Positions 11,449 to 23,449 of a DNA stretch of 64,000 bases are shown piece by piece (positions within the stretch are counted from its first letter, which is position 1; each line of letters opens with the position of its first letter). Made by a program: the position numbers and the translations under genes. The notes under the pieces are model-generated. The model did not search any database, had not been told where the DNA came from, and saw only the letters and a program-made list of their open reading frames with translations. Origin of the DNA: Amia ocellicauda (taxonomy: Eukaryota; Chordata; Actinopteri; Amiiformes; Amiidae); contig NC_089851.1 of assembly GCF_036373705.1 (NCBI RefSeq), positions 58,001,093-58,065,092 of the forward strand. The letters run 5' to 3'.

Positions 11449-12402
11449 TGACCATTGGGGGAGCGATAGCAAGCAAGAGAGTTAGATATTGAGAGTCATA
11501 GATTGATAGCTAGCTAAAAAGCTAGATAGATAGCTAGATAGATAGATAGATAGATGGATGGATGGACGGCAAGGCAAGCATCTGATTGACTGTGGTCCAT
11601 GATCTGCTGATATGCTACTATTCTACTGACCATTGGGGTAGCGATAGCAAGCAAGAGAGTTAGATATCAAGAGTCATAGATAGATAGATAGATAGATGGA
11701 TGGATGGATGGACGGCAAGGCAAGCATCTGATTGACAGTGGTCCGTGATCTGCTGTTATGCTACTATGCTACTGACCATTGGGGGAGCGATAGCAAGCAA
11801 GAGAGTTAGATATCGAGAGTCATAGATAGATAGATAGATAGATGGATGGATGGACGGCAAGGCAAGCATCTGATTGACAGTGGTCCGTGATCTGCTGTTA
11901 TGCTACTATGCTACTGACCATTGGGGGAGCGATAGCAAGCAAGAGAGTTAGATATCGAGAGTCATAGATAGATAGATAGATAGATGGATGGATGGATGGA
12001 CGGCAAGGCAAGCATCTGATTGACAGTGGTCCGTGATCTGCTGTTATGCTACTATGCTACTGACCATTGGGGGAGCGATAGCAAGCAAGAGAGTTAGATA
12101 TCGAGAGTCATAGATAGATAGATAGATAGATGGATGGATGGATGGACGGCAAGGCAAGCATCTGATTGACAGTGGTCCGTGATCTGCTGTTATGCTACTA
12201 TGCTACTGACCATTGGGGGAGCGATAGCAAGCAAGAGAGTTAGATATCGAGAGTCATAGATAGATAGATAGATAGATGGATGGATGGATGGACGGCAAGG
12301 TAAGCATCTGTTTTACAAGTGGTCCGTGATCTGCTGTTATGCTACTATGCTACTGACCATTGGGGAAGCGATAGCAAGCAAGAGAGTTAGATATCGAGAG
12401 TC

Positions 12403-12444
<42 letters not shown>

Positions 12445-12811
12445 GGATGGATGGATGGATGGACGGCAAGGCAAGCATCTGATTGACAGTGGTCCGTGAT
12501 CTGCTGTTATGCTACTATGCTACTGACCATTGGGGGAGCGATAGCAAGCAAGAGAGTTAGATATCGAGAGTCATAGATAGATAGATAGATAGATAGATGG
12601 ATGGATGGACGGCAAGGCAAGCATCTGATTGACAGTGGTCCGTGATCTGCTGTTATGCTACTATGCTACTGACCATTGGGGGAGCGATAGCAAGCAAGAG
12701 AGTTAGATATCGAGAGTCATAGATAGATAGATAGATAGATGGATGGATGGACGGAAAGGCAAGCATCTGATTGACAGTGGTCCGTGATCTGCTGTTATGC
12801 TACTATGCTAC
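11449..12811. repeat. 142-bp minisatellite tract, unit 9
   Basis: About 9-10 copies. One copy near 12.31 kb is locally changed, and one near 12.40 kb has an expanded GATA run. Confidence 0.9.
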
Positions 12812-13080
12812 TTACCTAACGTCCAATTCCCATTGCCGCCCCTGGACAGTCGCAACAGGGAGCTTGTTGCTCCCGTCAACCTTACGTTTTCACCTCTGTG
12901 TGCTTCCTTTGTTGCAGCCTGCATCCAGATTTTGTTTTGTTTTGTTTTGTTTTGTTTTGTTTTGTTTTGTTTTGTTTTGTTTTGTTTTGTTTTGTTTTGT
13001 TTTGTTTTGTTTTGTTTTGTTTTGTTTTGTTGTTTTGTTTCTTACGCCTGAGTGTAGGCACTGGGGAATGGGAGAGTCCT

Positions 13081-13154
13081 GGCACCGTGGCTTAGTTGGT
13101 CAAAGCGCCTGTCTCGTAAACAGGAAACCCTGGGTTCGACTCCTAGCAGTGCCT
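13081..13154 (+). tRNA. tRNA-Thr (CGT), unit 9
   Basis: Consensus array tRNA-Thr. Confidence 0.87.
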
Positions 13155-13318
13155 TGGTTTATGTTGGCCTAGGCAATGGAAAGGAAGTTTCTAAACGCTC
13201 AATCCATTTTTCCAAGATGGCCGTCCGCAGCAAGCAGCTTAAGGTTACTGTAGCCGCAGTCTGGCAAGGTGACCGCCAGAAGTAGAAACAATAACAAGGG
13301 GCGGGGGGAAAAGTGGGC

Positions 13319-13392
13319 CGTCCCTGGGTGGATTCAAACCACCATCCTTTCGGTTAACAGCCGAACACGCTGACCGATTGCGCAACAGACAC
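13319..13392 (-). tRNA. tRNA-Asn (GTT), unit 10
   Basis: Array tRNA-Asn with the G9-to-T change. Confidence 0.82.
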
Positions 13393-13492
13393 AGACGGAG
13401 GTGTTGTGCTTGCTGCAGTCGTGCTGTTCCTTCACAGTTGCCAGAAATCATTTCCAGCACACGATTTTCTTTGTTGTTGAATGCAACATACG

Positions 13493-15528
13493 TGACCATT
13501 GGGGGAGAGATAGCAAGCAAGAGAGTTAGATATTGAGAGTCATAGATTGATAGCTAGCTAAATAGCTAGATAGATAGCTAGATAGATAGATAGATAGATG
13601 GATGGATGGACGGCAAGGCAAGCATCTGATTGACTGTGGTCCATGATCTGCTGATATGCTACTATTCTACTGACCATTGGGGTAGCGATAGCAAGCAAGA
13701 GAGTTAGATATCAAGAGTCATAGATAGATAGATAGATAGATGGATGGATGGACGGCAAGGCAAGCATCTGATTGATAGTGGTCCGTGATCTGCTGTTATG
13801 CTACTATGCTACTGACCATTGGGGGAGCGATAGCAAGCAAGATAGTTAGATATCAAGAGTCATAGATAGATAGATAGATAGATGGATGGATGGACGGCAA
13901 GGCAAGCATCTGATTGACAGTGGTCCGTGATCTGCTGTTATGCTACTATGCTACTGACCATTGGGGGAGCGATAGCAAGCAAGAGAGTTAGATATCGAGA
14001 GTCATAGATAGATAGATAGATAGATGGATGGATGGACAGCAAGGCAAGCATCTGATTGACAGTGGTCCGTGATCTGCTGTTATGCTACTATGCTACTGAC
14101 CATTGGGGGAGCGATAGCAAGCAAGAGAGTTAGATATCGAGAGTCATAGATAGATAGATAGATAGATGGATGGATGGACGGCAAGGCAAGCATCTGATTG
14201 ACAGTGGTCCGTGATCTGCTGTTATGCTACTATGCTACTGACCATTGGGGGAGCGATAGCAAGCAAGAGAGTTAGATATCGAGAGTCATAGATAGATAGA
14301 TAGATAGATGGATGGATGGACGGCAAGGCAAGCATCTGATTGTCAGTGGTCCGTGATCTGCTGTTATGCTACTATGCTACTGACCATTGGGGGAGCGATA
14401 GCAAGCAAGAGAGTTAGATATCGAGAGTCATAGATAGATAGATAGATAGATGGATGGATGGATGGACGGCAAGGCAAGCATCTGATTGACAGTGGTCCGT
14501 GATCTGCTGTTATGCTACTATGCTACTGACCATTGGGGGAGCGATAGCAAGCAAGAGAGTTAGATATCGAGAGTCATAGATAGATAGATAGATAGATGGA
14601 TGGATGGACGGCAAGGCAAGCATCTGATTGACAGTGGTCCGTGATCTGCTGTTATGCTACTATGCTACTGACCATTGGGGGAGCGATAGCAAGCAAGAGA
14701 GTTAGATATCGAGAGTCATAGATAGATAGATAGATAGATGGATGGATGGACAGCAAGGCAAGCATCTGATTGACAGTGGTCCGTGATCTGCTGTTATGCT
14801 ACTATGCTACTGACCATTGGGGGAGCGATAGCAAGCAAGAGAGTTAGATATCGAGAGTCATAGATAGATAGATAGATAGATGGATGGATGGACGGCAAGG
14901 CAAGCATCTGATTGACAGTGGTCCGTGATCTGCTGTTATGCTACTATGCTACTGACCATTGGGGGAGCGATAGCAAGCAAGAGAGTTAGATATCGAGAGT
15001 CATAGATAGATAGATAGATAGATGGATGGATGGACGGCAAGGCAAGCATCTGATTGTCAGTGGTCCGTGATCTGCTGTTATGCTACTATGCTACTGACCA
15101 TTGGGGGAGCGATAGCAAGCAAGAGAGTTAGATATCGAGAGTCATAGATAGATAGATAGATAGATGGATGGATGGATGGACGGCAAGGCAAGCATCTGAT
15201 TGACAGTGGTCCGTGATCTGCTGTTATGCTACTATGCTACTGACCATTGGGGGAGCGATAGCAAGCAAGAGAGTTAGATATCGAGAGTCATAGATAGATA
15301 GATAGATAGATGGATGGATGGATGGACGGCAAGGCAAGCATCTGATTGACAGTGGTCCGTGATCTGCTGTTATGCTACTATGCTACTGACCATTGGGGGA
15401 GCGATAGCAAGCAAGAGAGTTAGATATCGAGAGTCATAGATAGATAGATAGATAGATGGATGGATGGACGGAAAGGCAAGCATCTGATTGACAGTGGTCC
15501 GTGATCTGCTGTTATGCTACTATGCTAC
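13493..15528. repeat. 142-bp minisatellite tract, unit 10 (longest)
   Basis: About 14 copies. A 5-copy block is duplicated: the variant GGACAGCAAGG occurs near 14036 and 14750, and the variant GATTGTCAGTGG near 14340 and 15054. Both pairs are about 714 bp apart, which is five 142-bp units. Confidence 0.9.
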
Positions 15529-15797
15529 TTACCTAACGTCCAATTCCCATTGCCGCCCCTGGACAGTCGCAACAGGGAGCTTGTTGCTCCCGTCAACCTT
15601 ACGTTTTCACCTCTGTGTGCTTCCTTTGTTGCAGCCTGCATCCAGATTTTGTTTTGTTTTGTTTTGTTTTGTTTTGTTTTGTTTTGTTTTGTTTTGTTTT
15701 GTTTTGTTTTGTTTTGTTTTGTTTTGTTTTGTTTTGTTTTGTTTTGTTGTTTTGTTTCTTACGCCTGAGTGTAGGCACTGGGGAATGGGAGAGTCCT

Positions 15798-15871
15798 GGC
15801 ACCGTGGCTTAGTTGGTCAAAGCGCCTGTCTCGTAAACAGGAAACCCTGGGTTCGACTCCTAGCAGTGCCT
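15798..15871 (+). tRNA. tRNA-Thr (CGT), unit 10
   Basis: Consensus array tRNA-Thr. Confidence 0.87.
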
Positions 15872-16035
15872 TGGTTTATGTTGGCCTAGGCAATGGAAAG
15901 GAAGTTTCAAAACACTCAATACATTTTTCCAAGATGGCCGTCCGCAGCAAGCAGCTTAAGGTTACTGTAGCCGCAGTCTGGCAAGGTGACCGCCAGAAGT
16001 AGAAACAATAACAAGGGGCGGGGGGAAAAGTGGGC

Positions 16036-16109
16036 CGTCCCTGGGTGGATTCAAACCACCATCCTTTCGGTTAACAGCCGAACACGCTGACCGATTGCGC
16101 AACAGACAC
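16036..16109 (-). tRNA. tRNA-Asn (GTT), unit 11
   Basis: Array tRNA-Asn with the G9-to-T change. Confidence 0.82.
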
Positions 16110-16209
16110 AGACGGAGGTGTTGTGCTTGCTGCAGTCGTGCAGTTCCTTCACAGTTGCCAGAAATCATTTCCAGCACACGATTTTCTTTGTTGTTGAATG
16201 CAACATACG

Positions 16210-17819
16210 TGACCATTGGGGGAGCGATAGCAAGCAAGAGAGTTAGATATTGAGAGTCATAGATTGATAGCTAGCTAAATAGCTAGATAGATAGCTAGAT
16301 AGATAGATAGATAGATGGATGGATGGACGGCAAGGCAAGCATCTGATTGACTGTGGTCCATGATCTGCTGATATGCTACTATTCTACTGACCATTGGGGT
16401 AGCGATAGCAAGCAAGAGAGTTAGATATCAAGAGTCATAGATAGATAGATAGATAGATGGATGGATGGATGGACGGCAAGGCAAGCATCTGATTGACAGT
16501 GGTCCGTGATCTGCTGTTATGCTACTATGCTACTGACCATTGGGGGAGCGATAGCAAGCAAGAGAGTTAGATATCGAGAGTCATAGATAGATAGATAGAT
16601 AGATGGATGGATGGACGGCAAGGCAAGCATCTGATTGACAGTGGTCCGTGATCTGCTGTTATGCTACTATGCTACTGACCATTGGGGGAGCGATAGCAAG
16701 CAAGAGAGTTAGATATCGAGAGTCAAAGATAGATAGATAGATAGATGGATGGATGGACGGCAAGGCAAGCATCTGATTGACAGTGGTCCGTGATCTGCTG
16801 TTATGCTACTATGCTACTGACCATTGGGGGAGCGATAGCAAGCAAGAGAGTTAGATATCGAGAGTCATAGATAGATAGATAGATAGATGGATGGATGGAC
16901 GGCAAGGCAAGCATCTGATTGACAGTGGTCCGTGATCTGCTGTTATGCTACTATGCTACTGACCATTGGGGGAGCGATAGCAAGCAAGAGAGTTAGATAT
17001 CGAGAGTCATAGATAGATAGATAGATAGATGGATGGATGGACAGCAAGGCAAGCATCTGATTGACAGTGGTCCGTGATCTGCTGTTATGCTACTATGCTA
17101 CTGACCATTGGGGGAGCGATAGCAAGCAAGAGAGTTAGATATCGAGAGTCATAGATAGATAGATAGATAGATGGATGGATGGACGGCAAGGCAAGCATCT
17201 GATTGACAGTGGTCCGTGAAATGCTGTTATGCTACTATGCTACTGACCATTGGGGGAGCGATAGCAAGCAAGAGAGTTAGATATCGAGAGTCATAGATAG
17301 ATAGATAGATAGATGGATGGATGGACGGCAAGGCAAGCATCTGATTGTCAGTGGTCCGTGATCTGCTGTTATGCTACTATGCTACTGACCATTGGGGGAG
17401 CGATAGCAAGCAAGAGAGTTAGATATCGAGAGTCATAGATAGATAGATAGATAGATGGATGGATGGATGGACGGCAAGGCAAGCATCTGATTGACAGTGG
17501 TCCGTGATCTGCTGTTATGCTACTATGCTACTGACCATTGGGGGAGCGATAGCAAGCAAGAGAGTTAGATATCGAGAGTCATAGATAGATAGATAGATAG
17601 ATGGATGGATGGATGGACGGCAAGGCAAGCATCTGATTGACAGTGGTCCGTGATCTGCTGTTATGCTACTATGCTACTGACCATTGGGGGAGCGATAGCA
17701 AGCAAGAGAGTTAGATATCGAGAGTCATAGATAGATAGATAGATAGATGGATGGATGGACGGAAAGGCAAGCATCTGATTGACAGTGGTCCGTGATCTGC
17801 TGTTATGCTACTATGCTAC
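16210..17819. repeat. 142-bp minisatellite tract, unit 11
   Basis: About 11 copies. It shares the ACAGCAAGG and TTGTCAGTGG marker copies with unit 10, about 305 bp apart as there, so the two tracts descend from one block. Confidence 0.9.
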
Positions 17820-18103
17820 TTACCTAACGTCCAATTCCCATTGCCGCCCCTGGACAGTCGCAACAGGGAGCTTGTTGCTCCCGTCAACCTTACGTTTTCA
17901 CCTCTGTGTGCTTCCTTTGTTGCAGCCTGCATCCAGATTTTGTTTTGTTTTGTTTTGTTTTGTTTTGTTTTGTTTTGTTTTGTTTTGTTTTGTTTTGTTT
18001 TGTTTTGTTTTGTTTTGTTTTGTTTTGTTTTGTTTTGTTTTGTTTTGTTTTGTTGTTTTGTTTCTTACGCCTGAGTGTAGGCACTGGGGAATGGGAGAGT
18101 CCT

Positions 18104-18177
18104 GGCACCGTGGCTTAGTTGGTCAAAGCGCCTGTCTCGTAAACAGGAAACCCTGGGTTCGACTCCTAGCAGTGCCT
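18104..18177 (+). tRNA. tRNA-Thr (CGT), unit 11
   Basis: Consensus array tRNA-Thr. Confidence 0.87.
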
Positions 18178-18341
18178 TGGTTTATGTTGGCCTAGGCAAT
18201 GGAAAGGAAGTTTCAAAACACTCAATACATTTTTCCAAGATGGCCGTCCGCAGCAAGCAGCTTAAGGTTACTGTAGCCGCAGTCTGGCAAGGTGACCGCC
18301 AGAAGTAGAAACAATAACAAGGGGCGGGGGGAAAAGTGGGC

Positions 18342-18415
18342 CGTCCCTGGGTGGATTCAAACCACCATCCTTTCGGTTAACAGCCGAACACGCTGACCGA
18401 TTGCGCAACAGACAC
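18342..18415 (-). tRNA. tRNA-Asn (GTT), unit 12
   Basis: Array tRNA-Asn with the G9-to-T change; the last unit of that subgroup. Confidence 0.82.
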
Positions 18416-18515
18416 AGACGGAGGTGTTGTGCTTGCTGCAGTCGTGCAGTTCCTTCACAGTTGCCAGAAATCATTTCCAGCACACGATTTTCTTTGTTGT
18501 TGAATGCAACATACG

Positions 18516-19123
18516 TGACCATTGGGGGAGCGATAGCAAGCAAGAGAGTTAGATATTGAGAGTCATAGATTGATAGCTAGCTAAATAGCTAGATAGATAG
18601 CTAGATAGATAGATAGATAGATGGATGGATGGACGGCAAGGCAAGCATCTGATTGACTGTGGTCCATGATCTGCTGATATGCTACTATTCTACTGACCAT
18701 TGGGGTAGCGATAGCAAGCAAGAGAGTTAGATATCAAGAGTCATAGATAGATAGATAGATAGATGGATGGATGGATGGACGGCAAGGCAAGCATCTGATT
18801 GACAGTGGTCCGTGATCTGCTGTTATGCTACTATGCTACTGACCATTGGGGGAGCGATAGCAAGCAAGAGAGTTAGATATCGAGAGTCATAGATAGATAG
18901 ATAGATAGATGGATGGATGGACGGCAAGGCAAGCATCTGATTGACAGTGGTCCGTGATCTGCTGTTATGCTACTATGCTACTGACCATTGGGGGAGCGAT
19001 AGCAAGCAAGAGAGTTAGATATCGAGAGTCATAGATAGATAGATAGATAGATGGATGGATGGACGGAAAAGCAAGCATCTGATTGACAGTGGTCCGTGAT
19101 CTGCTGTTATGCTACTATGCTAC
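18516..19123. repeat. 142-bp minisatellite tract, unit 12
   Basis: About 4 copies in the usual variant order. Confidence 0.9.
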
Positions 19124-19409
19124 TTACCTAACGTCCAATTCCCATTGCCGCCCCTGGACAGTCGCAACAGGGAGCTTGTTGCTCCCGTCAACCTTACGTT
19201 TTCACCTCTGTGTGCTTCCTTTGTTGCAGCCTGCATCCAGATTTTGTTTTGTTTTGTTTTGTTTTGTTTTGTTTTGTTTTGTTTTGTTTTGTTTTGTTTT
19301 GTTTTGTTTTGTTTTGTTTTGTTTTGTTTTGTTTTGTTTTGTTTTGTTTTGTTTTGTTTTGTTTTGTTTCTTACGCCTGAGTGTAGGCACTGGGGAATGG
19401 GAGAGTCCT

Positions 19410-19483
19410 GGTACCGTGGCTTAGTTGGTCAAAGCGCCTGTCTCGTAAACAGGAAACCCTGGGTTCGACTCCTAGCAGTGCCT
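19410..19483 (+). tRNA. tRNA-Thr (CGT), unit 12
   Basis: Array tRNA-Thr with C3 changed to T (GGTACCG), which turns pair 3:70 into a T:G wobble. Confidence 0.82.
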
Positions 19484-19647
19484 TGGTTTATGTTGGCCTA
19501 GGCAATGGAAAGGAAGTTTCTAAACGCTCAATCCTTTTTTCCAAGATGGCCGTCCGCAGCAAGCAGCTTAAGGTTACTGTAGCCGCAGTCTGGCAAGGTG
19601 ACCGCCAGAAGTAGAAACAATAACAAGGGGCGGGGGGAAAAGTGGGC

Positions 19648-19721
19648 CGTCCCTGGGTGGATTCAAACCACCATCCTTTCGGTTAACAGCCGAACACGCT
19701 GACCGATTGCGCCACAGACAC
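19648..19721 (-). tRNA. tRNA-Asn (GTT), unit 13
   Basis: Consensus array tRNA-Asn, without the G9-to-T change. Confidence 0.85.
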
Positions 19722-19821
19722 AGACGGAGGTGTTGTGCTTGCTGCAGTCGTGCTGTTCCTTCACAGTTGCCAGAAATCATTTCCAGCACACGATTTTCTT
19801 TGTCGTTGAATGCAACATACG

Positions 19822-20067
19822 TGACCATTGGGGGAGAGATAGCAAGCAAGAGAGTTAGATATTGAGAGTCATAGATTGATAGCTAGCTAAATAGCTAGAT
19901 AGATAGCTAGATAGATAGATAGATAGATGGATGGATGGACGGCAAGGCAAGCATCTGATTGACAGTGGTCCGTGATCTGCTGTTATGCTACTATGCTACT
20001 GACCATTGGGGGAGCGATAGCAAGCAAGAGAGTTAGATATCGAGAGTCATAGATAGATAGATAGATG

Positions 20068-20118
<51 letters not shown>

Positions 20119-21033
20119 GGATGGATGGCAAGGCAAGCATCTGATTGACAGTGGTCCGTGATCTGCTGTTATGCTACTATGCTACTGACCATTGGGGGAG
20201 CGATAGCAAGCAAGAGAGTTAGATATCGAGAGTCATAGATAGATAGATAGATAGATGGATGGATGGACGGCATGGCAAGCATCTGATTGACAGTGGTCCG
20301 TGATCTGCTGTTATGCTACTATGCTACTGACCATTGGGGGAGCGATAGCAAGCAAGAGAGTTAGATATCGAGAGTCATAGATAGATAGATAGATAGATGG
20401 ATGGATGGACGGCAAGGCAAGCATCTGATTGACAGTGGTCCGTGATCTGCTGTTATGCTACTATGCTACTGACCATTGGGGGAGCGATAGCAAGCAAGAG
20501 AGTTAGATATCGAGAGTCAAAGATAGATAGATAGATAGATGGATGGATGGACGGCAAGGCAAGCATCTGATTGACAGTGGTCTATGATCTCCTGATATGC
20601 TACTATTCTACTGACCATTGTGGTAGCGATAGCAAGCAAGAGAGTTAGATATTGAGAGTCATAGATAGATAGATAGATAGATGGATGGACGTCAAGGCAA
20701 GCATCTGATTGACAGTGGTCCGTGATCTGCTGTTATGCTACTATGCTACTGACCATTGGGGGAGCGATAGCAAGCAAGAGAGTTAGATATCGAGAGTCAT
20801 AGATAGATAGATAGATAGATGGATGGATGGACGGCAAGGCAAGCATCTGATTGACAGTGGTCCGTGATCTGCTGTTATGCTACTATGCTACTGACCATTG
20901 GGGGAGCGATAGCAAGCAAGAGAGTTAGATATCGAGAGTCAAAGATAGATAGATAGATAGATGGATGGATGGACGGAAAGGCAAGCATCTGATTGACAGT
21001 GGTCCGTGATCTGCTGTTATGCTACTATGCTAC
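19822..21033. repeat. 142-bp minisatellite tract, unit 13
   Basis: About 8 copies. One copy near 20.06 kb has a long GATA run, and one near 20.58 kb has a distinctive core (TCTATGATCTCCTGATATGC) that recurs in unit 14. Confidence 0.9.
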
Positions 21034-21299
21034 TTACCTAACGTCCAATTCCCATTGCCGCCCCTGGACAGTCGCAACAGGGAGCTTGTTGCTCCCGTCA
21101 ACCTTACGTTTTCACCTCTGTGTGCTTCCTTTGTTGCAGCCTGCATCCAGATTTTGTTTTGTTTTGTTTTGTTTTGTTTTGTTTTGTTTTGTTTTGTTTT
21201 GTTTTGTTTTGTTTTGTTTTGTTTTGTTTTGTTTTGTTTTGTTTTGTTTTGTTTTGTTTCTTACGCCTGAGTGTAGGCACTGGGGAATGGGAGAGTCCT

Positions 21300-21373
21300 G
21301 GCACCGTGGCTTAGTTGGTCAAAGCGCCTGTCTCGTAAACAGGAAACCCTGGGTTCGACTCCTAGCAGTGCCT
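21300..21373 (+). tRNA. tRNA-Thr (CGT), unit 13
   Basis: Consensus array tRNA-Thr. Confidence 0.87.
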
Positions 21374-21537
21374 TGGTTTATGTTGGCCTAGGCAATGGAA
21401 AGGAAGTTTCTAAACGCTCAATACATTTTTCCAAGATGGCCGTCCGCAGCAAGCAGCTTAAGGTTACTGTAGCCGCAGTCTGGCAAGGTGACCGCCAGAA
21501 GTAGAAACAATAACAAGGGGCGGGGGGAAAAGTGGGC

Positions 21538-21611
21538 CGTCCCTGGGTGGATTCAAACCACCATCCTTTCGGTTAACAGCCGAACACGCTGACCGATTGC
21601 GCCACAGACAC
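21538..21611 (-). tRNA. tRNA-Asn (GTT), unit 14
   Basis: Consensus array tRNA-Asn. Confidence 0.85.
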
Positions 21612-21711
21612 AGACGGAGGTGTTGTGCTTGCTGCAGTCGTGCAGTTCCTTCACAGTTGCCAGAAATCATTTCCAGCACACGATTTTCTTTGTCGTTGAA
21701 TGCAACATACG

Positions 21712-21938
21712 TGACCATTGGGGGAGCGATAGCAAGCAAGAGAGTTAGATATTGAGAGTCATAGATTGATAGCTAGCTAAAAAGCTAGATAGATAGCTAG
21801 ATAGATAGATAGATAGATGGATGGATGGACGGCAAGGCAAGCATCTGATTGACTGTGGTCCATGATCTGCTGATATGCTACTATTCTACTGACCATTGGG
21901 GTAGCGATAGCAAGCAAGAGAGTTAGATATCAAGAGTC

Positions 21939-21972
<34 letters not shown>

Positions 21973-22895
21973 GGATGGATGGACGGCAAGGCAAGCATCT
22001 GATTGACAGTGGTCCGTGATCTGCTGTTATGCTACTATGCTACTGACCATTGGGGGAGCGATAGCAAGCAAGAGAGTTAGATATCGAGAGTCATAGATAG
22101 ATAGATAGATAGATGGATGGATGGACGGCATGGCAAGCATCTGATTGACAGTGGTCCATGATCTGCTGTTATGCTACTATGCTACTGACCATTGGGGGAG
22201 CGATAGCAAGCAAGAGAGTTAGATATCGAGAGTCATAGATAGATAGATAGATAGATGGATGGATGGACGGCAAGGCAAGCATCTGATTGACAGTGGTCCG
22301 TGATCTGCTGTTATGCTACTATGCTACTGACCATTGGGGGAGCGATAGCAAGCAAGAGAGTTAGATATCGAGAGTCAAAGATAGATAGATAGATAGATGG
22401 ATGGATGGACGGCAAGGCAAGCATCTGATTGACAGTGGTCTATGATCTCCTGATATGCTACTATTCTACTGACCATTGTGGTAGCGATAGCAAGCAAGAG
22501 AGTTAGATATTGAGAGTCATAGATAGATAGATAGATAGATAGATGGATGGACGTCAAGGCAAGCATCTGATTGACAGTGGTCCGTGATCTGCTGTTATGC
22601 TACTATGCTACTGACCATTGGGGGAGCGATAGCAAGCAAGAGAGTTAGATATCGAGAGTCATAGATAGATAGATAGATAGATGGATGGATGGACGGCAAG
22701 GCAAGCATCTGATTGACAGTGGTCCGTGATCTGCTGTTATGCTACTATGCTACTGACCATTGGGGGAGCGATAGCAAGCAAGAGAGTTAGATATCGAGAG
22801 TCAAAGATAGATAGATAGATAGATGGATGGATGGACGGAAAGGCAAGCATCTGATTGACAGTGGTCCGTGATCTGCTGTTATGCTACTATGCTAC
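21712..22895. repeat. 142-bp minisatellite tract, unit 14
   Basis: About 8 copies, with the same run of variant copies as the end of unit 13. This suggests duplication of the whole 1.9-kb unit. Confidence 0.9.
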
Positions 22896-23130
22896 TTACC
22901 TAACGTCCAATTCCCATTGCCGCCCCTGGACAGTCGCAACAGGGAGCTTGTTGCTCCCGTCAACCTTACATTTTCACCTCTGTGTGCTTTCTTTGTTGCA
23001 GCCTGCATCCAGATTTTGTTTTGTTTTGTTTTGTTTTGTTTTGTTTTGTTTTGTTTTGTTTTGTTTAATTTGTTTTGTTTTGTTTTGTTTCTTACGCCTG
23101 AGTGTAGGCACTGGGGAATGGGAGAGTCCT

Positions 23131-23204
23131 GGCACCGTGGCTTAGTTGGTCAAAGCGCTTGTCTCGTAAACAGGAAACCCTGGGTTCGACTCCTAGCAGT
23201 GCCT
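23131..23204 (+). tRNA. tRNA-Thr (CGT), unit 14
   Basis: Array tRNA-Thr with one change in the anticodon stem (CTTGT for CCTGT). The TTTTG tract before it is short and has a TTTAATTTG interruption. This is the array's edge unit. Confidence 0.82.
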
Positions 23205-23362
23205 TGGTTTATGTTGGCCTAGGCAATGGAAAGGAAGTTTCTAAACGCTCAATACATTTTTCCAAGATGGCCGTCCGCAGCAAGCAGCTTAAGGTTACTG
23301 TAGCCGCAGTCTGGCAAGCTGACCGCCCGAAGTAGAAATAATAACAGGGGGTGGGGGGAAAA

Positions 23363-23393
23363 GGTCAACAGCTAATCGATTACACCACAGAGA
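23363..23393 (-). pseudogene. tRNA-Asn 5' half remnant
   Basis: At the array's right edge the flank of tRNA-Thr is kept to about 23360. Only a 5' part of tRNA-Asn follows on the - strand (GTCTCTGTGG start, then a changed D-arm and a partial anticodon stem). It has the canonical GTCTCTG acceptor strand, unlike the array copies, so the array change is derived or this piece comes from a different tRNA-Asn lineage. Confidence 0.55.
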
Positions 23394-23449
23394 CAGACAA
23401 AGGTGCTCCTGCTGACACGTTTGAAGAAGGGCAAAAGGAACACTGGATA

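Larger units (their letters stand above)
1..23294. repeat. tRNA-Thr/tRNA-Asn macrosatellite array, 14 units
   Basis: Fourteen near-identical units run head to tail. In order, each holds a ~142-bp minisatellite tract, a conserved ~120-bp segment, a (TTTTG)n tract, tRNA-Thr on the + strand, a 164-bp spacer, tRNA-Asn on the - strand and a ~100-bp flank leading to the next minisatellite tract. Distances between successive tRNA-Asn genes are 1255, 1421, 1509, 1127, 1135, 1539, 958, 2174, 2044, 2717, 2306, 1306 and 1890 bp. The tRNA blocks differ by only a few bases, so length variation comes from the minisatellite. The array starts before the window and ends in a degraded unit at 23295-23400. Tandem tRNA arrays are known in fish, including zebrafish; this Thr/Asn pairing with a minisatellite spacer I cannot match to a described case. 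Confidence 0.93.

Noticed and set aside
331-22895. CRISPR-like array
   Set aside because: The 142-bp repeats have no unique spacers, contain GATA microsatellites and lie in eukaryotic DNA.
882-23222. Long open frames of Phe-Cys-Phe-Val-Leu or Lys-Gln-Asn-Lys-Thr repeats in each array unit
   Set aside because: They are translations of the (TTTTG)n microsatellite and its flanks, differ in frame from unit to unit with repeat number, and have no gene context.
1-23294. Assembly duplication as the cause of the array
   Set aside because: Units differ in many small ways (tRNA variants, tract lengths, marker copies), so they are not copies of one read stack. The exact unit count could still be wrong.
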